From contig MCGT01000005.1 of the NCBI GenBank assembly GCA_002104935.1, forward strand, positions 558,001-622,000: 64,000 nt of DNA. The letters run 5' to 3'. Both the position numbers and the translations under genes were made by a program. This stretch comes from Hesseltinella vesiculosa (Eukaryota; Mucoromycota; Mucoromycetes; Mucorales; Cunninghamellaceae). Shown in pieces: positions 1 through 10,358 of the stretch. The notes below the pieces were generated by a model, which worked only from the letters and a program-made list of their open reading frames with translations, had not been told where the DNA came from and made no database searches. Each line of letters begins with the position of its first letter. Position 1 is the first letter of the stretch.

Positions 1-2249
1 ACCTTGTCATCTTTAATAATCCAAGCTGTTCCCAACCACTGGCACAACTGGGAAAACACAAAAAAAAAATGCAATCAAAGGCCATATCTCCGTTGCCTAC
101 TATTTTTGGATGCTTGGTGTGAAGGGTCCTGCCGTTTTTTTCTTTTTCATTTTTGGCCTTGTCCCAGCATGGTGTAACAAAAAAAAAAAAGATAAACCAT
201 AAAAAAAACATGGGGGTATCCATTCCCTTGCGAAAAAGTCAAATCTTTTTCAATCGTGGAGAAAACCCTGGGGACAAGCCCAAAGCATAATCAGTGAAAC
301 TGATCTTTACGGCGATCAGGACAAGATGAAAAAAGTCCCGCTTGGATCCCACCTCGGATCTCCTTTTTTGGAACACAAACGATCACCCATCCACTACTGA
401 TTTATTTGTCACTTCCACCCCAAGGGGTTCGGTATCTAGATCCTATCATCTTTCAGTGAAAAAAAAAAAACTCTGGGTTCTGCATCGTCGGGCCATTTTC
501 GAGGGCATGAAAAAAAGGCACACCGCTACCCACAAGACACGGTCGGCTTTAAGCCGTTTAACCGTGACGAAATCGAAGCCTTTTTGGTCACTTGCATCAA
601 GCTGGTAGCGTGCTTGTTGGTCTCCTGTTCAGTGAAGGCTTATGCCCCTTTCCCCATTGCTCATGTTCTAGTTGCCACTTGGGAACTTGGCTCTCGAACC
701 GCAGCGGAGATTGGCGTCCCTCCTCCCTCACCACTTCATCCGAGAATGCTGTGTTTTTGACCATGGTCATGTCTCCTCACGAACTGAAAACATGCAAATA
801 CTGGCTTGAGTCAGGACTCGGTAGCCGTGCCTGTGCCTGGGCTCCATCAGTGGAGGTCGATGTTTCAATCCATCGGGCTTTGTAGATCGGCCGCTTGTCG
901 CTTTTTGCGGTTTTTTTGCTCCCAATGCCGAATTTCTGATGAGTTTATTAAAAAAAAATGCAATGACCTCATTTCGTTTACCCAGGACACCAGGCTTCAT
1001 CAAAATCTTGATCCCCCCCCCCAAATTTGGCACACAGCCCATGCAAGGTAGAAGGAGGTGATACTGGCTACAAGCTAGGACGGGCCGTCTTTATTGGCAG
1101 TCTCGTCCACAGCACTTACGATCATTCCACACCAATGCTTCTCATTATGCACTGATTTACATGTCAATTACCGGTAGATCATCCATCATTCCTTGTCTGC
1201 CACCTACAAATCGACAGCCGTGCTTGGCCGACGCTGCGGAGATCGAATGTTGGCTGAAGATTTTTTTTTTTAGCTGTGGGAGGCGTCGAAATACTGTACA
1301 GCAGCATCGCTAGAAGGTTGGCTGGGCAGCCACCATCAATCGATCTGATTTTTTTTGTGCCCATGCCATTTATAAAAAATTGCTTGTATGACTAATTTCA
1401 CTCCAATTCATTCATTCAAAAATGATTGATTACATTTTTTTAAAAAAACAAAGCGAGTCCCCTTGTGGATCTTGCCAGACCGCTGTCCAGCAGACCATTT
1501 TCAAACCACGCTTCCACTGACCATTCCTTCAACTTTGCAAGGAAGGACCACAACTTCCATCACAGGTCTTTTAGAGAGCGTGACGCTGAACAAGAAGCCC
1601 CCCCCCCCCAAAAAAAAAAAAATGATGCTACTGCAGCCAAGGATGCAGTCCGTAGACCAAAGTCGGATCTTTCTCGATGGCTAGAGCCACAGAGTGGCTG
1701 GCTACGGTCAATTAGATACATACAGCTGTGAACCATAGGATGTTTGGCAGGCTCAGCGTGAAAATGCTGGGAAAAGAGTAGGCTGGCAGACTGCGGCTGT
1801 CCAGGTCTTGGTTCCCTCAATCCAATCCCTGCAAGTGCCATCTTTTACGATTTTGCTTTTTTGCTTTGTTAAGGTCAAATAAAGGATAAGAGGACAGGCG
1901 GCACCTTTACATTTCTAATATTAAGACAAAGTTCAAGACAAGGTAAAAGAAGAGCGGCCGCAAAGAGGGGACGCCGTCGGACACTGGCTGGCTTCGATCC
2001 TTTGCGCCTTGGTTATTCCACCACCGCGATCCAAGTGGCCATCTTCATACCACAGTTGCACATTCTTGCTGCCTTTGACACCAAGAGCGATGGCCCATAT
2101 GATTGGCTGCGCTGTTTTATTCCATTGCACAGTGACAGACGCACTGGTTTTCCAACTCCGGCCTGCTTGGAGGAGATCAAGGTGGTCGGTTTTTTTTTTT
2201 CTTTGCCTGTTTCCCTTTTTTTCTTTCTCTTTCCTTCATATTATCAACT
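1..2249. other. Gene-free left edge
   Basis: I see no supportable gene here. All open frames are short and lack splice-consistent partners or recognisable motifs. The stretch is rich in A and T homopolymers. Positions about 1262-1368 hold a partial copy of the dispersed repeat described at 8693 and 51287. The last 150 bases before 2250 are a pyrimidine-rich tract that probably belongs to the promoter and leader of the eL13 gene. Confidence 0.6.
1262..1368 (+). repeat. Dispersed repeat, partial copy 3
   Basis: The stretch reads T-run, AGCTG, a spacer, then GTTGGCTGGGCAGCC and ATCAATCGATCTGATTTTTT. It aligns with the middle of the repeats at 8693-8910 and 51287-51510, which carry GTTGGCTGGG followed by a CGATC/CAATC segment and the same T-run. 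Both outer ends are too diverged to place. I see no coding capacity. The match was made by eye, so the edges are approximate. Confidence 0.5.
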
Positions 2250-2474
2250 GTAAGTAAAGCTTTGAACCGAGACTGATAGAATAGGAGAAAAGACCGATCG
2301 ACACCAGCATCAATGCATCTACGAGAAATAGGATGCATTAAAATAAGAGAGAGGATGGATGGATGGATGGATCGTTCTACCCCCTTGCCAGTTTTTTATT
2401 TTTTGAATGTTGCATGATGCCAATTTGACGAACAAAAATCCACTCACGTTTATTTTTTTTTGTTGCTGATATAG
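2250..2474 (+). other. Probable 5' UTR intron of eL13
   Basis: A donor GTAAGTAAAG sits at 2250 just after a long pyrimidine-rich leader. An acceptor ending GATATAG at 2474 lies 7 nt before the eL13 start codon. A leader intron immediately upstream of the ATG is common in fungal ribosomal-protein genes. The intron is inferred from splice signals only, with no transcript evidence. It contains a short GGAT tandem run near 2354-2372. Confidence 0.4.
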
Positions 2475-2481
2475 ATAAAAC

Positions 2482-3176
2482 ATGGTATTGAAGCACAACA
2501 ACCAATTGCCTAACCAGCATTTCCGTAAGCAATGGCAACGTCGTGTCCGCACCTGGTTCGATCAAGCCGGTCGCAAGAAGGCTCGTCGCACTGCTCGTGT
2601 CCAAAAGGCTGCCCGCATTGCTCCTCGTCCCGTTGACGGTCTCCTCCGTCCTGCTGTCCGTTGCCCCACCATCCGTTACAACATGAAGTTGCGTGCTGGT
2701 CGTGGTTTCACCCTTGATGAAATCAAGGTAAAAAAAAACAGAAGCGAATCTCGAAACACAGCTCTAACAGAGATCTCTGTCTATAGGAAGCTGGTCTTAC
2801 CGCCAAGTATGCTCGTACCATCGGCATTGCCGTTGACCACCGTCGTCGCAACAAGTCTCAAGAATCCCTCGAACTTAACGTTCAACGCTTGAAGGCCTTC
2901 CAAGCCAAGTTGATCGTCTTCCCTGTCAAGGCTGGTAAGCCCAAGAAGGGCGACTCTGAAGCTGCTGAATTGGCCGCTGCTGTCCAACACAAGGGTGGTC
3001 TCTTCCCTGTTGAACAAGTCTACGCCGCCCCTGAAGCCCGTGCCATCACTGCTGAAGAAAAGGCTGGCTCTGCTTACATGAAGCTCCGTTATGCTCGCTC
3101 TGAAGCCCGTACCCTCGGTGCCCGTGAAAAGCGTGCTCGCGACAAGGCCGAAGAAGAAGCTAACAAGAAGAAATAA
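2482..3176 (+). CDS. RPL13: 60S ribosomal protein eL13
   Basis: Cytosolic large-subunit ribosomal protein eL13. Two exons, 2482-2727 and 2787-3176, are joined across a 59-nt GT-AG intron and give 211 residues, the usual size. The N-terminus ([20 protein letters not shown]), the central [12 protein letters not shown] and [20 protein letters not shown] blocks, and the basic C-terminus ending EEEANKKK match the family along the whole length. The chosen ATG gives the expected MVLKHNN start and directly follows a probable leader-intron acceptor. Codon use is strongly biased towards C-ending codons, as expected for high expression. The gene converges with the gamma-glutamyltranspeptidase gene. Confidence 0.96.
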
Positions 3177-3414
3177 ACGGTTTCCTTTTTTTTTTTTATC
3201 CGCTGCTTCACCATCCTCTTCTACCTTCAACCTCGCCATCCCCTTGCACTTTCTTTATTTTCATATCCCTCGTATTTTGGTCATAAAAATAAAATCATCT
3301 ACGGTTTTGCCTCTTTTTACATTTCCTTTTTTCAGTGCAGTGCGATGCCTGGAAGGAGGAGTTCATGCAAAAAATAAAAAGAATGTGTTGCACAAACGTG
3401 GCGATTTATTTATT

Positions 3415-5800
3415 TTACCAACCACAAGCATGGCCATCGCCACGAGGATCCGACCCAGCGGTCAAGACGCGTTGGCCGGTGCGAGGGTCGATCTTGGACC
3501 GAATGATTTGGCCACGGCCCATCATGGAGCGGGCATGGCCTTGGAGGACATAGCAGGTATGGCCCATGGCTTGCAGTTCCTCGACAGCCTCGGCCGATAC
3601 GCCTTCTTCCAAGTACACCACCGACTGCGACACGTCTGTGAAGGAGTAAGCCGCGGTCGACACATCCTTGTTGGTGGATTGTTTGGGAGGCGCCACGCAC
3701 AGTCGAGGCAGATCCAACGCCTGCTGAGGGTTGTACAGATATTGCAGCATGTTCAAAATCACTTGCACTTGGCCTTGAGGCTGCATAAATGCGCCCATCA
3801 CTGTCAAGAGAATGGTAAGATTCCGAAGGTCAAAAGAGTTCGTTTGCTTTTTTTTTTTTTTTTACCACCAAAACAAGCTTCCAATTCATGGCCATTGTCT
3901 TTCTTTTTGGTGATCATGGAGGGAATGATGGTATGGTAAGGGCGCTTGCCAGGACCGATGCAGTTGGGGTGATTTTCAATCAGCACAAAGTTACAGCCTC
4001 GGTTATGCAATGGAAAACCACAGCCGTCGGGAATGATGTTGGACTAAAGAGGATGAGATCGCTAGCTCAGTCACGTTGTGTCCTATGTGTTGTCACTTAC
4101 ACCAAAGGCCATGAAGGTCGAGTTCTACGCGAATGACAGTAAAGAAAAGTTAGATGTGCCACACCCGTTGGCGCCGAGTATTTCTTACAATAAAGCTACA
4201 AGCATTGCCTTCGTCATCCACCACTGAAAAGTAAACGGTGTTGCCCATCTTTTCAGGATAGCCTTTTTGGATGGTATCATTGCGTTTTGTCAGATCAATC
4301 AATTGTGCACGTTCAGCCAGGTATTCCTAATTTTCAGAAAGAAGGGGGGGTTAGCGCTGCCCTGCCCCTTTTGTCGTACCTTGGCCAGCAATTGTTCAAT
4401 GGGGACGTGAACGACATCAGGGTCACCGACATAGTAGCGAGTATCGGCAAAGGCAAGACGCAAGGCTTCGGTCACAATGTGCATGTACAGACCCGAGTTG
4501 TGGTCAATCTTGGCAAAGTCGACGGTTCCGTTGCGCTGCAGGGCTTCGATGATGCCTAGCGCCATAAGAGCAGTGATGCCTTGGCCGTTGGGTGGGATTT
4601 CCCACACAGTGTACTCATGAAAGTCCAGCGAGATTGGATCGACCCGTTGGGACGCGTGGTCAGCCAAATCGGCCATGGTCATCAGCCCGCCGCGGCTGGT
4701 GACGGCCTGCACAATGGCCTGGGCAATGTATCCTTGGTAGAAGCCAGCTTTGCCGTGCTCCGCCAGCGTTTTGAAAGTCCTTTCATCGACGGCAAAATAA
4801 AATAAAAAAAAAAGATGAGCGTGTGACAAGGTTCTTCTACCCTTACTTGGCCAGCGTGGGTAGGGTCATGATTTCACCTTCTTCAGGGCCCCGGATCCCA
4901 TCGATCAAGTAGTCCACAACGACGTCAGGGTTGGTTTTTCTCAATTGGTTTTCTTGGCCACGCCACTGGACAAGGAGAGTCAGCTATCTTTTTTTTTGTC
5001 CTGTTCCTTGTCCTTTTTACCATGTGTGAGGCGATTTCGGAGACAGGGAACCCATTTTCAGCGAGATCAACGGCCGGGGCAAGAATGGTGGCCAGGTCTA
5101 GGTTACCGGAACCAAACCAATCGACGGTGTCAACCCAAGCAGCTGCTGCCCCTGGCACGGTCACGGTATGGGCGCTGTCGCTGGGCAATACTACGTCATC
5201 AATTCCACGTGATCGAAGCCATTCCAACGTCAACGCTTGAGGTGTTCTACGCAAGAAAGACGATGAGATAATAAAAGGCTTCGTCTGTGAGTACCTTCCA
5301 GAGCCATTCAGCCCACGCACAGTTTTTAACTTGGCATCATAGTACAGGCAGAATGCATCGCCGCCAATGCCAGTGGACGTGGGTTCTAGATGACAATACG
5401 TAGTGAGCGGTGGTTGCTTTGCTTGTTTCCTTACCAGTGACAGCAATGGCAGCGGCTGGAGGTGAGTCATAAATAATGAAGAGAGGGTGTCACGTCGTTT
5501 GAAAGAAAATGGTGTGTGGCATTACTTACCCACAGCCACAGCAGCATCCTATCGGGTAAGAGAAGGTGCCATCAGAGGTCATTGTACGCAAGCAGAAGCA
5601 TCCTTACCGCGGCATTGCCACCTCTTTTCAAAATGTCAATACCAGCCTGGGTAGCAAGAGGTTGGCTGTGAGAATAAAAAAGGGGGAGGTGATCAGTCCT
5701 GAAGTAATGGACTGAAAGAGTCAGACCTGCTGGAGACCATAGCTTGACGGCCGTGCACAGCCGAGCGTCTTGATAGAAAGGGCAAAGAAGAAGAGGTCAT
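3415..5800 (-). CDS. Gamma-glutamyltranspeptidase, cytosolic type
   Basis: Ntn-hydrolase-fold gamma-glutamyltranspeptidase (gamma-glutamyl transfer or hydrolysis on glutathione-like substrates). Twelve exons (5800-5727, 5665-5608, 5548-5530, 5455-5435, 5385-5295, 5246-5021, 4965-4847, 4779-4380, 4326-4189, 4124-4101, 4043-3866, 3800-3415) join to 577 residues. Visible blocks are [12 protein letters not shown] near the start, [32 protein letters not shown], and the self-cleavage site [10 protein letters not shown] with likely nucleophile Thr366. Also present are NACSFINSTF, the oxyanion region [12 protein letters not shown] equivalent, and a C-terminal GRGQII...AGSDPRGDG. There is no signal peptide or membrane segment, so it resembles the YwrD-like intracellular branch rather than secreted GGT1. 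Exons of 19, 21 and 24 nt are microexons; all keep the conserved frame. Confidence 0.92.
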
Positions 5801-6148
5801 GTCTTTACGAAAAGTGGAGAGGAAAAGAAAAAACCAGGTTCTCGTCGTCTTTTTTTTAAGCTTTTTTTTTTTTTTTTTTTTTTTGCCGTGCGCTGTAGTG
5901 CGGGGAAGAACCGAGCGGCCGGCCCTAATGGAACATTCTTATGTTTTAAATTTTTGGTTTTTATTCAAAAAAGACGAGGAACATCGGATATGGGGAAACA
6001 TGCAGATAACGAAAGAAAATAAATATAAAATGCCACGGGGAGAGGAATACAGAGAGGAATGATGCGAATAAATATGCCAATGGGTGGGATGAGTATGATG
6101 AAATGGAGGGGAGAAATGGAGTGGGTAATAAAGGGCACGGAGGGAAGA
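5801..6148. other. Intergenic, GGT promoter side
   Basis: This 348-bp gap lies between two minus-strand genes. It holds a long T-tract (about 5861-5884) upstream of the transpeptidase start and probably the 3' end of the NET-domain gene. No gene is seen. Confidence 0.6.
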
Positions 6149-7737
6149 TCACATGATATCGATTTCTTCATCATCCTCATCCACATCCATGTCTTCATGC
6201 ATCAGGTTGGGAGAGGTGGCGGCGGAGGGCGTGGCGGATGGTTGATGGGCAATGGTTTGGTTGTCAACGACGCCAAAGTCCATTTGTTCGTCGCTGTAGA
6301 CAATCAGGACATTGTTCTGGGTGGCTTCATCCTGGTCGTCTTCATCCGAGGCAAGGAGGAGCGTGTCTTCCAAGAGACGGCGCTTGTGCAGACCGTTGCG
6401 TCGTTTGCTGGTGGGTTTCTTGTTGGTGTCCTGGGTCTTTTTCCGAGCACGGGGCTGGCGGGGGCGTGGTGGTTTTTTGTTGCGGGGTTTTTTAGTCGTG
6501 GAGGGGAGGACAGGGAGGAGGTTGGTGATGGCGGCGTCGGCAGTGGAGACGTGGTGGGCTTCGTCATTGAATTTGGATTTGGCTTTGCGTTTCAGTTGCT
6601 GTTTCCTGCGGCGTTGGCGGCGGCGATCCTTGTCGTCCAGTCCGTCCAGCATCATAGCACTTTCCTCGTCCGCATGGATGGCGTTGGCCGCAGCATGCTT
6701 GGGAATAAAGTCAGCCAGCACCACAGGCTTGCCTCCGTGCTGCTCGGCCACGCAGGCATCCACATAGAGCATGATGCGGACCAGCTGCTCGCGTTCTAGG
6801 CTGGAGAGGTCCAGCTCCACCTCTTCTTCTTGCTGGGCGTGATCGCCTCGGGCATTGACAATGGACAGGATCCCAGGCAGCTTTTCGGGTGTTAGCTGTT
6901 GAGTGATCTTGGCCAGCAATGCTTCTTCCAGCTGCCGCTTGGGGTGGTACATATAGCTTGACGTCAAGGGGTCGGCATATTCCGCCTCGTCGTCGGACGA
7001 CCCTTCGTCCTCTTCGTCCTCCTCTTCCTCTTCATCATCTTCAGCCAATGCGTCAGCGTCTATCCTGAGGGCATCATCGGCAATTTCCAAGTCCTCGTTG
7101 GCGGTGGGTAATAAAGCGACACCAGAGATCGTGCTGATTTCTGAAGGGGAGTGTATCAGCGATGGGTGATCCTCTGTGGATGGTAGTGAATCTACGAAAA
7201 GAGATCAATCACCAGACGGCCTTTTTTTTTTGTAGGATGCTTACCAAAAGTGAGTTCATCATAGAATAGAGAAGTATTTGTGCTGTCGTCCAAAGGAAAC
7301 GCCATATCTTGACCGAGCAACTGCAAGGATTGGGTCAATAAGTCTGGATCCAATTGGTCAAAGGTTTCTTTGGGCAGAGGTGACATTGTATCTGATTGAT
7401 CCGTGGGGAGCCATGGTAACCAAGATGCCATGGATTCCCTACATTGAGAAAAAGTAGGAGAGGTTTTAGTCGGGGTTGCAACTATTTTTTTTTTTTGAAT
7501 TGTTTACCTAAGAAGGAGGTCCTGCACTTCATTAGTGAGATCTTCGACGGGCCAAGTGGATGGATTAGGAAGAGATTGCATTAGATCATTGATATCATTG
7601 TCTTCCATTGTAGGATTATTTGAATTCACGTTGTAATTGTTGAAGACGTTACTGCTTTGAGCAAGCACTGTGGACCTACGAATAAAAAAAAATCAAAAAA
7701 AAGGTGCCTTTCAAACGGTGTGCTCTTACCCAGTCAT
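6149..7737 (-). CDS. NET-domain-like / FAM199X-like acidic nuclear protein
   Basis: Exons 7737-7730, 7675-7508, 7438-7245 and 7191-6149 give 470 residues. The first half is acidic, with a D/E run around residues 150-175. Then comes a helical block reading LTPEKLPGILSIVN and, after a short gap, EEVELDLSSLEREQLVRIML. This has the spacing of the NET (extra-terminal) domain of BET proteins: K-L-hydrophobic, then acidic E-x-E-x-D, then L...L..Y. No bromodomain is present. A strongly basic tract (DRRRQRRRKQQLKRKAKSK) and Lys/Pro/Arg-rich linkers follow, and the end is an acidic DEEIDIM tail. The overall order also resembles metazoan FAM199X, from memory only. The start is uncertain: an acceptor at 7809 would extend the frame upstream to 7808, with an unseen first exon. 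Confidence 0.6.
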
Positions 7738-7808
7738 TGAAGATTTCCGTGGCGAAGGGCGTTTGATCTTGTTATGAGAAGACGTTGAATCCAGGGCGAT
7801 ACTCTTTT

Positions 7809-8692
7809 CTGATCACCAAGTTGCAAAAACACAGGCTTCCAAGCAAAAAGAAAGCGTTTCTTGTAGAGGAGAGGAACTGGGTGGCGTTACAAAAAAAAAG
7901 TTTTTTTTTAAAAAAAAAAAAAAAAAAAGGCACAGACGTAAAAAAAAAAAGAGCAGGAATGGATAGCTAACGCTAATAAAACTGTTCCTATCGTTCTTGA
8001 TGAGATAAACAGAAATCAAGAGAAATCAAATGAAATAAAGGGAACTGGGGAAGCAAAAAGAAAGGTGGAAAAAAAAATCAAAGCCATTTTTTTTTTTTCG
8101 TCAGTCCGCCTCGCCAATGAAAATGCATGGAAACCTGCAGCAAGACCTCGAATGACCTCCAGCTGTGGCCACCCCAACATGAGCATATCCCTTTTGGTAT
8201 GAGCAGGGGCATTTTTTCCAATCAGGCATATTGTATAAAGCAACGAAATAGCTTGCTCATTTCCGCTTGGCTTCCATGTGCCTCGGTAGACCTCGCCCTT
8301 CCTTTTGACGGCACATCACCCTTTTTCCCAATAAAACGGAGTGTCGCACAAGCCAAGGCAAACCTGGTGGTTTTGCTAGCTCTTCTTTGAGCCGTCAGCA
8401 TTTTTGGAGTGTTTATTTTTTCCATTGTGCTAGTTTATGAATGAAACAAGTAATAGGAATCATCGTTGGTGAATCAATCGAACGAGCCGCTAAATATCAA
8501 GTGCGCGAGAAAGGAACACAAAGTGCACGGTTGCAAAATCATTTCAAACGCATGTTTTGCCAGCTATTAGCACTTGGGTCCACTGTCTGAGAGAGTTGCA
8601 ATGTTAGCCATACCCGTTTCTCATCAGTTTGTACGGGTATGCAAAATTTGGACTGATTTGACCGAGCAAGTTTGCTCAATTGTATTTCATCA
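7809..8692. other. Intergenic with A/T runs and a TIR-like motif
   Basis: No coding gene can be supported. The stretch contains several poly-A/T runs around 7890-7960 and 8080-8100, probably the promoter or leader of the NET-domain gene. At 8339-8357 there is a 19-base match to the transposon terminal repeat described separately. Confidence 0.5.
8339..8357 (+). repeat. Short match to Tc1/mariner TIR
   Basis: GAGTGTCGCACAAGCCAAG is identical to an internal stretch of the right terminal inverted repeat of the transposon at 23224-24955. The following AGGCAAACCTGG versus AGACAAATTTGG is a diverged continuation. No transposase or second repeat is seen nearby, so this looks like a relic of a related element or MITE. 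Confidence 0.45.
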
Positions 8693-8910
8693 GATCGCCT
8701 GGGGGTCCCCTGGCCAAAATGGCGGATTTTCATCATTTTTTAGCTGGGCAATCGGAAGCATCATACTGAAGCGGACCAAAAGTTGGCTGGGTGACCTTTA
8801 CCGATCGATCCGATTTTTTCAGCATCACCATCATTTATGCATTTGCGTACCCATGCAAATTTTCACATCGACCCAATCACTCTAAAATGCTGTGTAGCGT
8901 TTGCATTTTT
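8693..8910 (+). repeat. Dispersed repeat, copy 1
   Basis: This aligns over its whole length with 51287-51510. Shared landmarks in order are GATCGCCTGGGG, CCCCTGGC, a T-run with AGCTGGG, ACCAAA-GTTGGCTGGG, a GATTTT segment, a C/A-rich ATCACTATCAT-like segment, CAATTTTCACAT-like, and GTGCTGTGCAGCG-like followed by a T-run. Identity is roughly 70-75 percent by eye. No transposase frame, tRNA-like promoter box or obvious terminal repeat is seen, so it may be a MITE or other non-autonomous element. Confidence 0.6.
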
Positions 8911-8973
8911 TTTTTTTTGGAGGTCGAATTTATTTACTACCAAAAATTTAATTGCCGATAACCTATCATCTAG

Positions 8974-9558
8974 CAGGCGTAATACGGCAGCACAATCGCA
9001 AACTGTCGCCACAACCACGGCAACTGCTTATACCCAAACGGAAACCGTGCTGACAACCAACATCGTACATACCGCCGACGATGACCAGACGACTACCACG
9101 GTGATAGTCACCCCAACGGTCGTTGCTACCGTCACGGCGGCAACCGCGACTGCCACGTCTTTTGACACTGCGACAGTGTTAACCGCGTCCACACAGTGAA
9201 CAAGTCCAGCTGTTCAATAGTTTTAACTACATTCTTCTGTGCTGGAACTACGAACGCAGTCCTAGGCACAGTGTTGGAAGATATAGCAGGATTTAAAGAT
9301 TTGGATGGATGTGTCAATTACTGCGTTGGGAAATACGGTAGTCAAAACCCTGGTGTATGGTCAGTGGTGCAATTAACTAACGACAGAAAATCACTCAATT
9401 GTGAATGTACCAAGCAAGTTGCGAATGTAAACGCTCCTTGCATCCAGAATCCTTTGGGCACTGGCATGACTGGGCAGGAGACGCAGCAAGGTTGGTCCGG
9501 TGGGACAACGGGGGGCTCCTGGTGGGGAGCTTATGGCAGAAGAAACGGAACATGCTAA
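8974..9558 (+). pseudogene. Remnant of Thr-rich / Cys-containing secreted protein
   Basis: The first frame, up to the stop at 9199, is a low-complexity Thr/Val run (for example TVATTTATAYTQTETV and DDDQTTTTVIVTPTVV). An adjoining frame from 9196 to 9558 has a Cys-containing module: DGCVNYCVGKYG, then LNCECTK and APCIQNP, which is WSC-like in spacing, followed by a Gly/Trp-rich tail. Mucoralean cell-surface proteins often combine such a Cys module with Ser/Thr stretches. The two frames abut but are out of phase, and I found no clean intron or signal peptide. I therefore read this as a decayed or badly interrupted gene, lying just after repeat copy 1. It may also be an intact gene whose exons I cannot place. 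Confidence 0.35.
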
Positions 9559-10358
9559 TTGCAGGTGGAGAGAAAGGATTTCTTCGCCTTCTCTTGCCTT
9601 TCCGCTCACGTCTCAAAATAAATGACATTTTCGTAGAGGCACTTGGTGAGATGCATCAGATATCCTGTCTGTGAGAGCTATGATTGCTCTATGCAACTGA
9701 ACCAAAACGCTTCATTGGTTTCTGTTCAGGAGATATGGACACAAGTACAGGAAGTGATATCCTCTCTTTTTATAAGCTGTTCAATTTTCACGTTTTCGTA
9801 GATCGCCCTATCGCAAAGAAAAACCTGGTGCTGTGATTCTGTCTGCTAAACGCAAAAATGGCACCTTTATTCATGATGAAAATAAGGATGAGTAATTTGG
9901 GACAAAGTGAAAGATGTTAGATAAGCAACCTACCGAATCCGTTCGGTGCTTGACCTTGAAAATAAAAAAAAAAAGAGCAGTAGAAAAACGTAGGAAAAGA
10001 AGATAAAAAAATAAGGGGAAAGGGGAGACCAAAAAAAAAAAAAAAAAGAGGTACAACCATGGCTCGTGATGTTGAACCAACAAAATGACAACTTGAACAC
10101 TGGGCGAAATGGCTAGAATCGGGTAGATAAAGAGCCAGGCTTGTCTTCAGTTCTTACCATCATTTTTCATGAGAGACATCATCCATGTCATGAAAAAGTG
10201 CGTGGTTCGCAAGGAGAATGGAAATGAGAAAACAATTATGAGGGCAAATTAAGCTTTTGTGTCCAAAAAAGGCAAGCGAGCTTGGAAGAAAAATTGCAGG
10301 CAAAATCTGAATTCAAAAGTTTTTTTTGTACCTTTTTTTCTTTTTCCTTTCATCACAA
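9559..10358. other. Intergenic, no gene seen
   Basis: About 800 bp precede the F-BAR/RhoGAP gene. Poly-A tracts occur at 9964-9974 and 10031-10046. No reading frame, RNA gene or repeat could be supported. Confidence 0.55.
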
